Assembly (NCBI GenBank): GCA_029907755.1
Contig: JARYLH010000011.1
Location: forward strand, 1 to 20,843
Length of the DNA: 20,843 nucleotides
Reading direction: 5' to 3'
Origin: Candidatus Methanosuratincola sp.
GTDB taxonomy: Archaea; Thermoproteota; Methanomethylicia; Methanomethylicales; Methanomethylicaceae
The translations under genes were made by a program, and so were the position numbers. Below are positions 14,359 to 20,843 of the stretch, piece after piece. How positions within the stretch are numbered: the stretch's first letter is position 1; each line of letters opens with the position of its first letter. The notes beneath the pieces are model-generated. The model had not been told where the DNA came from. It worked only from the letters and a program-made list of their open reading frames with translations, and did not search any database.

Positions 14359-16005
14359 CTACTTCAGCACAGCGCCTTTGGAAGCTGAGGTCACCATCCT
14401 GCTGTACCTGTAGAACGCGCCCTTCCTGTACTTTGGCTCGGGCGGGGACCATTTCGATAGCCTGGAAGCGATCTCCTCGCTGCTCAGGTCGACCTCCAAG
14501 ATCCTCCTCTCGATGTCTATCCTGACCAAGTCGCCGTCCCTGATCACGGCTATCGGCCCGCCTTCGGCTGCCTCCGGGGAGACGTGCCCCACCATCATGC
14601 CGTGGGTCGCTCCTGAGAACCTGCCGTCGGTGATCATCGCCACCTTCTCTCCAATCCCCATCCCCACGAGCATCGAGGTCAGCTGCAGCATCTCCCTCAT
14701 CCCAGGCCCTCCCTTCGGCCCCTCGTACCTTATCACCACGGCTGTGCCTTCGGTTATCCTCCCCTCTTCAGCGGCCCTTATGCCGTCTTCCTCCCTGTCG
14801 AATACCAGCGCCTTGCCCTCGAAGCTCAGCCTCCTGAGCCCTGCCGTCTTTATCACAGCACCGTCTGGGGCTAGGTTGCCCCGAAGTATCGCGAGGGTCC
14901 CCGTCGGTCTTATCGGGTTCAGCGGCGGTCTTATGGTGTTCCCCACCACCTTCGCCTTCATTATGCTCTTGCCTATGCTCTCGCCCGTTACTGTGATCGG
15001 TGCAGGGTCGACGATGCCGATCTCGAGCAGCTGCTTCATCAGAGCCATAATGCCCCCTGACCTGTCCAGCTCCTCCATTGGCACGTCTCCAGCGGGCAGC
15101 ATGCTGACGAGCTGCGGGGTCCTCCTGCTGATCTCGTCGAAGGTCTCGAGCTTCAGCGGCACCTCCGCCTCGTTTGCAATTGCCATCAGGTGGAGTATCG
15201 CATTCGTGGACCCGCCCATGGAGACGTCCACTGCAATGGCGTTCCGGAGGGACTTCGTGACGATCTTTTTGGGTGTTATCCCCAGCCTGATCAGATCCAT
15301 GATCTTCATGCCTGCGTACTTTGCAAGCCTTAGCCTCCGAGCATCGACCGCAGGGATGGTGCCACTGCCGGGCAGGGAAAGCCCCATCGCCTCGATCAGG
15401 CACGCAACGGTGTTAGCCGTGTACATCCCCGCGCAGGAGCCGGGTCCCGGGCAGGAGAGCTCTTCGATCTCCCTCAGTTCATCGTCGCTGATCTTCCCGT
15501 TCACGTATGCCCCTATGCTCTCGAATGTCATGTCCAGCGAGAGCCTCTGCCCCTTAAGCACCCCGCAGAGCATCGGCCCGCCAGTAACGAAGATCGAAGG
15601 CACGTCGAGCCTCAGTGCAGCCATAACCATTCCCGGCTCTATCTTGTCGCAGCTGCAGATGAAGACGAGCCCGTCGAACGAATAGGCGCTCGCTACGACT
15701 TCGACCGAGTCTGCGATTATCTCCCTGCTGACAAGCGGGCTACGCATTCCCTCGTGCCCCATGGCAATGCCGTCGCATATGCCTATGGTGTTGAACTCCA
15801 GAGGGGTCCCGCCCGCCATCCTCACCCCTGCCTTGACAGCCTCAGCGACCCTGTTCAGGTGGATGTGCCCAGGTATGATCTCGTTCCACGAGTTCGCTAT
15901 TCCGATGATCGGCCTCTCGATCTCCTCATCCACCAAGCCGAGGGCCTTGAGCAGTGCCCGGTGGGGGGTTTTCTGCACCCCCTTCTTTATGACATCCGAT
16001 CGCAT
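14359..16005 (-). CDS. ilvD: dihydroxy-acid dehydratase
   Basis: This 548-residue enzyme dehydrates 2,3-dihydroxyisovalerate and 2,3-dihydroxy-3-methylvalerate to the 2-keto acids that lead to valine, leucine and isoleucine. It is full length for IlvD. Conserved segments include CDKIEPGMVMAALRL and CPGPGSCAGMYTANT, whose Cys residues hold the iron-sulfur cluster. Also present are GGSTNAILHL and, near the end, TDGRFSGATHGMMVGHVSPE. The position that is Cys in [2Fe-2S] homologues (after WNEI) is Gly-His here, so only two of the three cluster Cys positions are obvious. ATG 16005 (MRSDVIKKG) matches the family start; GTG 16014 is in frame three codons earlier. It is divergent from the TauE gene and convergent with the exporter operon, with seven A on the plus strand (about 14320-14327) giving a T-run terminator. 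Confidence 0.96.
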   Translation of the reverse strand: MRSDVIKKGVQKTPHRALLKALGLVDEEIERPIIGIANSWNEIIPGHIHLNRVAEAVKAGVRMAGGTPLEFNTIGICDGIAMGHEGMRSPLVSREIIADSVEVVASAYSFDGLVFICSCDKIEPGMVMAALRLDVPSIFVTGGPMLCGVLKGQRLSLDMTFESIGAYVNGKISDDELREIEELSCPGPGSCAGMYTANTVACLIEAMGLSLPGSGTIPAVDARRLRLAKYAGMKIMDLIRLGITPKKIVTKSLRNAIAVDVSMGGSTNAILHLMAIANEAEVPLKLETFDEISRRTPQLVSMLPAGDVPMEELDRSGGIMALMKQLLEIGIVDPAPITVTGESIGKSIMKAKVVGNTIRPPLNPIRPTGTLAILRGNLAPDGAVIKTAGLRRLSFEGKALVFDREEDGIRAAEEGRITEGTAVVIRYEGPKGGPGMREMLQLTSMLVGMGIGEKVAMITDGRFSGATHGMMVGHVSPEAAEGGPIAVIRDGDLVRIDIERRILEVDLSSEEIASRLSKWSPPEPKYRKGAFYRYSRMVTSASKGAVLK

Positions 16006-16020
16006 GGCAACCACAGGGAC

Positions 16021-16046
16021 TTAATTTAAAAGCATAGATATATAAC
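16021..16046. promoter_or_regulatory. divergent promoter of ilvD and the TauE/SafE gene
   Basis: GATATATAAC (16037-16046) reads as a TATA box on both strands. Toward ilvD it predicts a start near 16016, leaving about 10 bases to ATG 16005. Toward the TauE gene it predicts a start near 16066 and about 29 bases to ATG 16095. A second AT stretch (TTAATTTAAA, 16021-16030) lies nearer ilvD. Confidence 0.5.
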
Positions 16047-16094
16047 AGTTTGACTTTGGTCGTCCACAGAAGCCGCAAGCCAGTAGAGAAAGAG

Positions 16095-16934
16095 ATGGTG
16101 GGTTTGGATCCAAGCCTTGTCGCCCTTGCGATACTCATGTTCGGCATCTTTGCCGGGAGCCTAGGTGCGATGCTCGGGCTGGGGGGCGGCGTCCTGATGA
16201 TAATCTTCCTCCTCTTGGCACTGAACATCCCCGCGCACCAGGCGGTGGCTCTGAGCCTGATCGCGGTGATTGCGAGCTCGAGCATGGCTGGCAGCGTCTA
16301 CATAAAGGACAGGATGACCAACCTCAGGCTGGCCATGGTCCTCGAGGCCTTCACCGTGAGCGGTGCTGTGGCTGGCGCGTTCTTGGCCCTTTCGCTCCCA
16401 GTGTCTGCGATCCAGGCACTTCTCGGGTGCGTCCTCTTCTATACGTCGGTGACAATGTTCAGGGAGCGGAAGGAAGAGTGCTTCGAGTCCTCCGGCAGCG
16501 GTTTTCTGCAGGGGGAGTTCTACGACGAGCGGGCATGCGCGACCGTGAAGTACGAGGTCAAGAACCTGAAGCTCGGCGCGGTGGCGAGCCTCATAGCAGG
16601 CGCCGTCTCGGGAATAGTCGGCATAGGGGGCGGTGTGATAAAAGTCCCGATAATGAACATTGTGATGAAGATCCCCATAAAGGCAGCGGCAGCAACGAGC
16701 AATTTCATGGTCGGCGTGACTGCGGCGGCTAGCGCCGTGATTTACTTCCAGAGCGGGCTGGTGGACCTCCACTTAGCGGCGCCCACGATACTGGGGATAA
16801 TGGTCGGCGCATACATAGGGACCCGGCTCCTCGCCAAGTCGAAGTCGGTCGTGTTGAGGAGACTCCTTGCCGTGGTCCTTGCTTTCTTCGGGATGATCCT
16901 TCTGCTGAAGGCTGGAGGCTTGCTGGCATGGTGA
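16095..16934 (+). CDS. TauE/SafE family membrane transporter
   Basis: This 279-residue protein has about eight membrane helices in two repeats, each with the family's Gly-rich motif: GAMLGLGGGVLMI near the start and GIVGIGGGVIKVP in the second half. The family (DUF81, TauE/SafE/TSUP) carries sulfite, sulfonates, sulfoacetate or related organic anions; the direction and substrate are not deducible. A charged cytosolic loop (about residues 118-155) carries a stretch of Glu, Lys and Arg and two Cys. ATG 16095 is preferred over the in-frame TTG at 16050, which lies four bases after the TATA element. The gene overlaps the DUF1634 gene by seven bases. Confidence 0.88.
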   Translation: MVGLDPSLVALAILMFGIFAGSLGAMLGLGGGVLMIIFLLLALNIPAHQAVALSLIAVIASSSMAGSVYIKDRMTNLRLAMVLEAFTVSGAVAGAFLALSLPVSAIQALLGCVLFYTSVTMFRERKEECFESSGSGFLQGEFYDERACATVKYEVKNLKLGAVASLIAGAVSGIVGIGGGVIKVPIMNIVMKIPIKAAAATSNFMVGVTAAASAVIYFQSGLVDLHLAAPTILGIMVGAYIGTRLLAKSKSVVLRRLLAVVLAFFGMILLLKAGGLLAW

Positions 16935-17182
16935 ACGTTGAAGACCTCATCTCCCTGGTCCTCCGCACGGGTGTGCTGAGCGGGGTCGTGATAACATCGA
17001 TCGGCTTCTTCACATCCTCAGAAGTGGCTTGGCTGGGAGTGCTTGTGCTCATACTGACCCCTTTCATGAGGGTCATCATGGCTGGTCTCTACTTCCTCTC
17101 GAGGAAAGACACGGTCTACGCCGCACTGGCGGCGTATGTGATTATGATACTTGTGATTGGGAGCTTCTTGCACATAATTTAA
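16928..17182 (+). CDS. DUF1634 family small membrane protein
   Basis: This 84-residue protein has two or three membrane helices. It begins with the DUF1634 pattern VEDLISLVLRTGVLSGVVIT and ends with a hydrophobic helix (AAYVIMILVIGSFLHI). DUF1634 genes commonly sit directly after TauE/SafE genes, as here with a seven-base overlap, and are thought to be accessory subunits. It is somewhat short for the family. A GGAGG (16914-16918) inside the end of the TauE gene lies nine bases before ATG 16928, so translation is probably coupled. Confidence 0.85.
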   Translation: MVNVEDLISLVLRTGVLSGVVITSIGFFTSSEVAWLGVLVLILTPFMRVIMAGLYFLSRKDTVYAALAAYVIMILVIGSFLHII

Positions 17183-17255
17183 TCACATAAAGCAGTCTTC
17201 ACCATAGTCACAGAATCGGCTGGGGTCGCCACGCCGCCCCGGTAAGACAACAGCA

Positions 17256-17263
17256 TTTTTAAG
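17256..17263 (+). promoter_or_regulatory. TATA-like box of the FBP aldolase/phosphatase gene
   Basis: TTTTTAAG (17256-17263) predicts a start near 17285, about 15 bases before ATG 17300. The preceding 17183-17250 stretch contains a GC-rich partly self-complementary segment (17217-17242) that may end the TauE/DUF1634 transcript. Confidence 0.4.
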
Positions 17264-17299
17264 ATAAGAGGCAGATAATCAACTGAAGTGGTGTTGCGA

Positions 17300-18397
17300 A
17301 TGGTCAGGACGACTTTGAGCGTACTGAAGGCAGATGTAGGATCATTGGCGGGGCACAACGTCGTGCACCCGAACCAGCTTAAGGCTGCACAGGACTCCTT
17401 GAGCGAGGCAAAAGAATCAGGGCTGATTAGTGACTTTTATGTGACTAATTGCGGTGATGATCTTGAGCTCATAATTACTCACAAAAAAGGCGAGGACAAC
17501 TCAGAGATCCACAACATGGCCTGGGAGACCTTCAAGAAGGCCGCCAAGGTAGCCGAGGAGCTCGGGCTGTACGCCGCAGGGCAGGACCTTCTCTGCGAGG
17601 CGTTCTCTGGGAACCTCAGGGGGCTTGGCCCGGGATATGCCGAGATTGAGTTCGAGGAGCGGAAGAGCGAGCCGGTGGTCATCTTCATGGCCGACAAGAC
17701 CGAGCCCGGGGCTTTCAACCTCCCTCTTTACAAGGTATTTGCTGACCCATTCTCGACGGCAGGGCTGGTCATCGACCCGACGATGCATGACGGCTTCAGG
17801 TTCGAGGTCCTTGACGTCTTGGAAGGCACGTCCTTCGAGCTCAACACCCCTGAGGAGTCGTACGACCTCCTCGCGCTGATCGGCACAACCGGGAGGTACA
17901 TACTAAAGAAGATCAGCAAGAAGGACGGGACTATTGCGTCAAGGGTGAGCATCACAAGGCTCTGCCTCATTGCGGGCAGGTATGTCGGAAAGGACGACCC
18001 CGTCGCGATAGTCAGGGCACAGCACGGGCTCCCTGCTGTCGGCGAAATATTAGAGCCCTTCGCATTCCCACACCTCGTCGCTGGATGGATGAGGGGCTCC
18101 CACTACGGACCGCTGATGCCAGTGGCCCAGAGGAACGCAAGATGCACGAGGTTCGACGGCCCGCCGAGGCTCATCGCGCTGGGGTTCCAGATCAAGAACG
18201 GAAAGCTCACAGGGCCTTCTGACCTGTTCGACGATCCTGCGTTCGACATGACCAGAGCAAAAGCCTGCGAGGTCGCGGACTACATGAGGAGGCACGGCCC
18301 GTTCATGCCGGAGCGGCTGGGGCCAGAGGAGATGGAGTACACAACGATGCCACAGGTGCTGGAGAAGCTCAAGTCGAGGGGCAAGAAAGAGGAATAG
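17300..18397 (+). CDS. fbp: fructose-1,6-bisphosphate aldolase/phosphatase
   Basis: This 365-residue enzyme is the archaeal bifunctional FBPA/P. It condenses dihydroxyacetone phosphate with glyceraldehyde 3-phosphate and then removes the C1 phosphate to give fructose 6-phosphate, driving gluconeogenesis in one direction. The N-terminus TTLSVLKADVGSLAGH carries metal-binding Asp and His residues. The Schiff-base Lys and partner Tyr lie in GRYVGKDDP (Tyr228, Lys231, one off from Tyr229/Lys232 of the Thermoproteus enzyme). HLVAGWMRGSHYGPLMPV and ARCTRFDGPPR are also conserved. GGTG (17290-17293) is six bases before ATG 17300, so the GTG at 17288 is not the likely start. MoaD-like and flavoprotein genes follow downstream. 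Confidence 0.96.
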   Translation: MVRTTLSVLKADVGSLAGHNVVHPNQLKAAQDSLSEAKESGLISDFYVTNCGDDLELIITHKKGEDNSEIHNMAWETFKKAAKVAEELGLYAAGQDLLCEAFSGNLRGLGPGYAEIEFEERKSEPVVIFMADKTEPGAFNLPLYKVFADPFSTAGLVIDPTMHDGFRFEVLDVLEGTSFELNTPEESYDLLALIGTTGRYILKKISKKDGTIASRVSITRLCLIAGRYVGKDDPVAIVRAQHGLPAVGEILEPFAFPHLVAGWMRGSHYGPLMPVAQRNARCTRFDGPPRLIALGFQIKNGKLTGPSDLFDDPAFDMTRAKACEVADYMRRHGPFMPERLGPEEMEYTTMPQVLEKLKSRGKKEE

Positions 18398-18435
18398 TTC
18401 GTTGGCAGAGTCGAGTCCCCAAACCGGTGTCTGGC

Positions 18436-18711
18436 TTGCGGGTCAAGGTCTCTTACCTTTCCATCCTTAGGGATGCGACCGGAGTGAAGGAGGAAGAGAT
18501 CCAACTGAAGGAGGGCGCAACAGTAGAGGATCTCATCCGCCACCTGATCGAGAAATACGGGGAAAGGCTGAGGCAGCTTCTGACCGATTCGGAGATCGAG
18601 CAAGGGATCATGATAACGCTGGACGGCGCACTCCTCTCGAAGGCAGACATGAAGAACCCGATCTCTGACGGATCAGAGGTCTTGATAGGGTTGCCGCCAT
18701 TTGGGGGCTGA
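18436..18711 (+). CDS. MoaD/ThiS-like ubiquitin-fold sulfur carrier
   Basis: This 91-residue beta-grasp protein ends in PPFGG. The exposed C-terminal Gly-Gly is the site of adenylation and thiocarboxylation in MoaD/ThiS or of conjugation in archaeal SAMP proteins. The core reads ILRDATGVKEEEIQLKEGAT and VEDLIRHLIEKYGERL, typical of archaeal MoaD-like proteins for molybdopterin or tungstopterin synthesis. No MoaE, MoeB or oxidoreductase gene lies next to it in the window. GGTG (18426-18429) lies six bases before TTG 18436, giving MRVKVSYLSILRDATG. The GTG at 18427 belongs to that ribosome-binding site. It is 38 bases after fbp and 65 before the flavoprotein gene, perhaps one transcript. Confidence 0.87.
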   Translation: MRVKVSYLSILRDATGVKEEEIQLKEGATVEDLIRHLIEKYGERLRQLLTDSEIEQGIMITLDGALLSKADMKNPISDGSEVLIGLPPFGG

Positions 18712-18776
18712 GCGAACAGCATAACGGCAATTAACCAAAGTCAGAAAAGTAAAAAGGACTATTGAAGGTGCATGTT

Positions 18777-20393
18777 TTGGAACTGGAAACGGACGTTCTT
18801 GTGATAGGCGGAGGGCTTGCTGGGCTTTGCGCAGCGATCTCGTCCGCATCCGACCTCTCCGATACAACGATAATGACAAAGACGCTCGTCGGGGGGGCGA
18901 ACACCACATCCATGGCCGCAGGGATACTCTCGGCAGTGACGCCCTTTGGGGATCCTAGCGACAGCACCGATCTGCACTTCCAAGATACGCTCAAAGCGGG
19001 GCGCATGATAAACGACAGTAAACTTGCAAAGACGATGGTCAGGGACATCTCGAAGTACTTCTCACGGCTCGTGGAGCTGGGGGTAGAGTTCGAGGAAGAG
19101 AACGGAGAGATCAAGGCTTACCCGATCCCTGGGCACTCCAAGCCAAGATCGTACTACATGAAAGGCAAGGCAATAGCCCTACAGAGAGTCCTCAGGTCAG
19201 CAGCAGAGGGCCTTGGGGTCAAATTCCTCGAGAGGATCATGGTCACCAGGATCGTTAAAGAAGTAGAGAAGGTCGTCGGGGCCATAGGCGCAAGGACCGA
19301 TACGGACGAGCCTGTCGTGGTTAAGGCAAAGGCAGTAGTGCTCGCAACAGGCGGGTCTGGCGAGATCTACTCTAAGACCCTGATGCCCGCGGGATCGTCG
19401 GGCTACGGGTGCAGCCTTGCATTCAGGGCAGGCGCCGAGCTGGTGGACATGGAGTTCGTACAGTTCTACCCCATGATGGTCTCACAGGAAGGGCTCCCGA
19501 AGCTGTTCATAGAATATTCCCAGCTCCTGAGGCACGGCGGCGATGTCCTGGACGAGGACGGAAATTCGATCTTCAAGAAGCACGGCATAAGCGAGCCATG
19601 GAAAATGACCCGCGACGCTTTCTCGATACTGATAGCGCAGGAGATGCTCTCTGGAGGCAAGGAGAAGAGGGTTTACCTTGACTGCAGGGGGATCAAGGAC
19701 AGCGATCTGGATGGCAACCCTGCCCTGAGGTCGGCAGTGACGGATCTCGAGTCAAGGAGAGTGCCCCTGAGGACCGACAAGGTCGCGGTCTCACCGTATG
19801 CCCACTTCATGATGGGCGGAGTGAAGACCGATGCCGACGGGGCAACGTCTATCCAAGGGCTGTTCGCCGCTGGAGAGGCGGTCGGCGGTCCGCACGGCGC
19901 GAACAGGATTGGAGGAAACGCTTTTGCTGCAGCAATAGCGTTCGGGTTCAGATCGGGGATGGCTGCTTCGATGTATGCAAGTACAGCCGACCGAACCGAT
20001 CCAAGCGCATTCGGCGTGGAGCCAGAGTTCCCATACCAGAGCCGCGTTGGAGAGGGCAAGATATCCGCGAGGGAGGCAATGGCAGCAATCAGGGATACGA
20101 TGTGGAAGGACGTTGGGATCATAAGGAGTGCGGGCGGGCTGCAGGAGGCGCTGGCCACATTCAACAGGATAAGGGAGGAGGGCGTTCGGGCTGAAGGAAG
20201 CCTTGAACTAACGCTCGTCCAGATGATGCTCGACATGGCGGAAGTGACCGCCATGGCAGCCTCGCTCAGGGAGGAGAGCAGGGGTTCACACTACAGGTCG
20301 GACTTCCCAAAGGAAGACGAAAAATGGATGAAGCGGATCGTCCTGGCGCTCAGGGAAGGCAACTGCGAAGTGAAGTACATGCCCGTCGAATGA
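18777..20393 (+). CDS. FAD-dependent fumarate reductase / L-aspartate oxidase-like flavoprotein
   Basis: This 538-residue flavoprotein belongs to the FrdA/SdhA/NadB/TfrA superfamily. An N-terminal GGGLAGLCAA (12-21) binds FAD, and VVLATGGSGEIYS follows. The active-site HFMMGGV (His343 onward) lies in the capping domain, with AAGEAVGGPHGANRIGGNA after it. The C-terminal helical domain ends with SHYRSDFP. The usual Gln-Gly-Gly after the Ser/Thr-Ala is replaced by MAAGI, and the His for covalent FAD is absent, so FAD should bind non-covalently as in NadB. The catalytic Arg region reads LLRHGGDVL rather than the usual RGEGGIL. The reaction could be fumarate reduction, aspartate oxidation or a related step. 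The start is set at TTG 18777, six bases after GGTG; TTG 18762 is in frame upstream. Confidence 0.85.
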   Translation: MELETDVLVIGGGLAGLCAAISSASDLSDTTIMTKTLVGGANTTSMAAGILSAVTPFGDPSDSTDLHFQDTLKAGRMINDSKLAKTMVRDISKYFSRLVELGVEFEEENGEIKAYPIPGHSKPRSYYMKGKAIALQRVLRSAAEGLGVKFLERIMVTRIVKEVEKVVGAIGARTDTDEPVVVKAKAVVLATGGSGEIYSKTLMPAGSSGYGCSLAFRAGAELVDMEFVQFYPMMVSQEGLPKLFIEYSQLLRHGGDVLDEDGNSIFKKHGISEPWKMTRDAFSILIAQEMLSGGKEKRVYLDCRGIKDSDLDGNPALRSAVTDLESRRVPLRTDKVAVSPYAHFMMGGVKTDADGATSIQGLFAAGEAVGGPHGANRIGGNAFAAAIAFGFRSGMAASMYASTADRTDPSAFGVEPEFPYQSRVGEGKISAREAMAAIRDTMWKDVGIIRSAGGLQEALATFNRIREEGVRAEGSLELTLVQMMLDMAEVTAMAASLREESRGSHYRSDFPKEDEKWMKRIVLALREGNCEVKYMPVE

Positions 20394-20437
20394 ATGATCC
20401 GCTAGGCTGCACTCGCCTATGCCATCCTTGGTTGCGC

Positions 20438-20463
20438 TTTTCATTTTCTATTTTTCTTTGTTC
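20438..20463 (+). terminator. T-rich terminator after the flavoprotein gene
   Basis: A stretch with five closely spaced T-runs (three to six T each) begins about 45 bases after the flavoprotein stop codon, a typical archaeal termination tract. Confidence 0.55.
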
Positions 20464-20505
20464 TATTCCATTATATGAAATGAATTTAGTCCAAATATCG
20501 AATCA

Positions 20506-20514
20506 CTTAAATAT
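20506..20514 (+). promoter_or_regulatory. TATA box of the pyrophosphatase gene
   Basis: CTTAAATAT predicts a transcript start near 20537 and a leader of about 25 bases with GGGGGA (20551-20556) six bases before ATG 20563. Confidence 0.6.
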
Positions 20515-20562
20515 CCCCCGCCTGAATCACTCCATTAACATCAAAGTCAAGGGGGAAAAAAC

Positions 20563-20843
20563 ATGAGTGAAGTATGGACACCACTTGTGGTCGGACTTAA
20601 CATCGAGACCATCCTACCCCTCGTGGCAGGGATTGTCGCGTTGCTATACGCAGGGTACCTTGCGATGAGTGTGATCAAGGAGGACGAGGGCACAGACGAG
20701 ATGAAGAGGATCGCGAAGGCGATCAGGGAAGGCGGCAATGCTTACCTTAACCGCCAATACAAGACGGTGGCGATCTTCGCTGCCGTGATCGCCGTGGTCC
20801 TCGCCTTGGCTATCAACTGGCAAACCGCCGTTGGCTTTGCAGT
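20563..20843 (+). CDS. hppA: membrane-bound proton/sodium-pumping pyrophosphatase (5' part)
   Basis: The window ends 93 codons into this gene. The visible part has a first membrane helix (about residues 16-37, LPLVAGIVALLYAGYLAM). A cytosolic segment follows with EMKRIAKAIREGGNAYLNRQ, the hallmark near the N-terminus of membrane pyrophosphatases. A second helix begins after YKTVAIFAAV. The enzyme hydrolyses PPi and pumps H+ or Na+ out of the cytosol. The residues that tell the K+-dependent from the K+-independent type, or H+ from Na+ transport, lie beyond the window. It has its own TATA box and a strong GGGGGA ribosome-binding site. Confidence 0.92.
   Translation, partial: MSEVWTPLVVGLNIETILPLVAGIVALLYAGYLAMSVIKEDEGTDEMKRIAKAIREGGNAYLNRQYKTVAIFAAVIAVVLALAINWQTAVGFA

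Noticed and set aside
14513..15685. Long plus-strand open frame of 390 codons inside ilvD
   Set aside because: It is antisense to a full-length, unmistakable dihydroxy-acid dehydratase. The peptide is a Ser/Pro/Ile-rich shadow produced by the GC bias of the real gene.
16050..16094. TTG start extending the TauE/SafE protein by 15 residues
   Set aside because: It lies four bases after the TATA element, before the likely transcription start, and the added residues are not family-like.
1..20843. CRISPR arrays, insertion sequences, integrases or long direct repeats
   Set aside because: Reading through both strands I found no regularly spaced repeats, terminal inverted repeats, transposase motifs or tRNA-flanked integrase genes.

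Overview
The window reads as a chromosomal segment of an archaeon. Supporting this are an Alba chromatin protein, AT-rich TATA boxes about 25-30 bases before transcription starts, the archaeal bifunctional fructose-1,6-bisphosphate aldolase/phosphatase, an ABC exporter whose middle gene is a CARDB-type surface protein, and Shine-Dalgarno sites of GGTG type. GC content is moderately high, with many AGG/AGA arginine codons. The gene set fits a TACK-group lineage better than a halophile or Thermococcus, but I cannot name the genus. I see no insertion sequence, integrase, CRISPR array or phage gene. It looks like ordinary, densely packed core genome with a few unusual proteins.

Layout. Bases 1-308 hold a tRNA-like end, a T-run and no convincing gene. 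An AbrB-ACT regulator (minus) and alba (plus) diverge from a palindromic TATA region. Next come a DJ-1/PfpI protein, then mntP (manganese export) followed closely by a HAD phosphatase. Two uncharacterised minus-strand genes (3474-4389) follow. Two hotdog thioesterases of different subfamilies (ACOT-like and PaaI-like) converge. The potassium uptake pair trkH and trkA diverge from an AT-rich promoter. thyX, a VTT/DedA-like membrane protein and a tandem gamma-carbonic-anhydrase-like protein lie on the minus strand. An ATPase / CARDB surface protein / MacB-type permease operon follows on the plus strand. Then come ilvD (minus), TauE/SafE plus DUF1634 (plus), the FBP aldolase/phosphatase, a MoaD/ThiS-like carrier, an FrdA/NadB-like flavoprotein, and the first 281 bases of a membrane pyrophosphatase.

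The genes cover ion homeostasis (K+, Mn2+, proton or sodium pumping by pyrophosphatase), gluconeogenesis (FBP aldolase/phosphatase, with pyrophosphatase removing PPi), branched-chain amino acid synthesis (ilvD), thymidylate synthesis (thyX), acyl-CoA hydrolysis and export across the envelope.

The strongest candidate for something new is the protein at 9475-10401. It carries two gamma-carbonic-anhydrase-like beta-helix domains in one chain. The N-terminal half keeps only the His equivalent to Cam His117, while the C-terminal half keeps only those equivalent to His81 and His122. In the archaeal Cam trimer those two sets come from neighbouring subunits, so the fusion looks like a division of labour between an H117 donor and an H81/H122 donor. 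A second cross-cutting observation is a GGTG-N6-start pattern. Here the GTG inside the ribosome-binding site lies in frame with the true start, which is often TTG, and so mimics a start codon.
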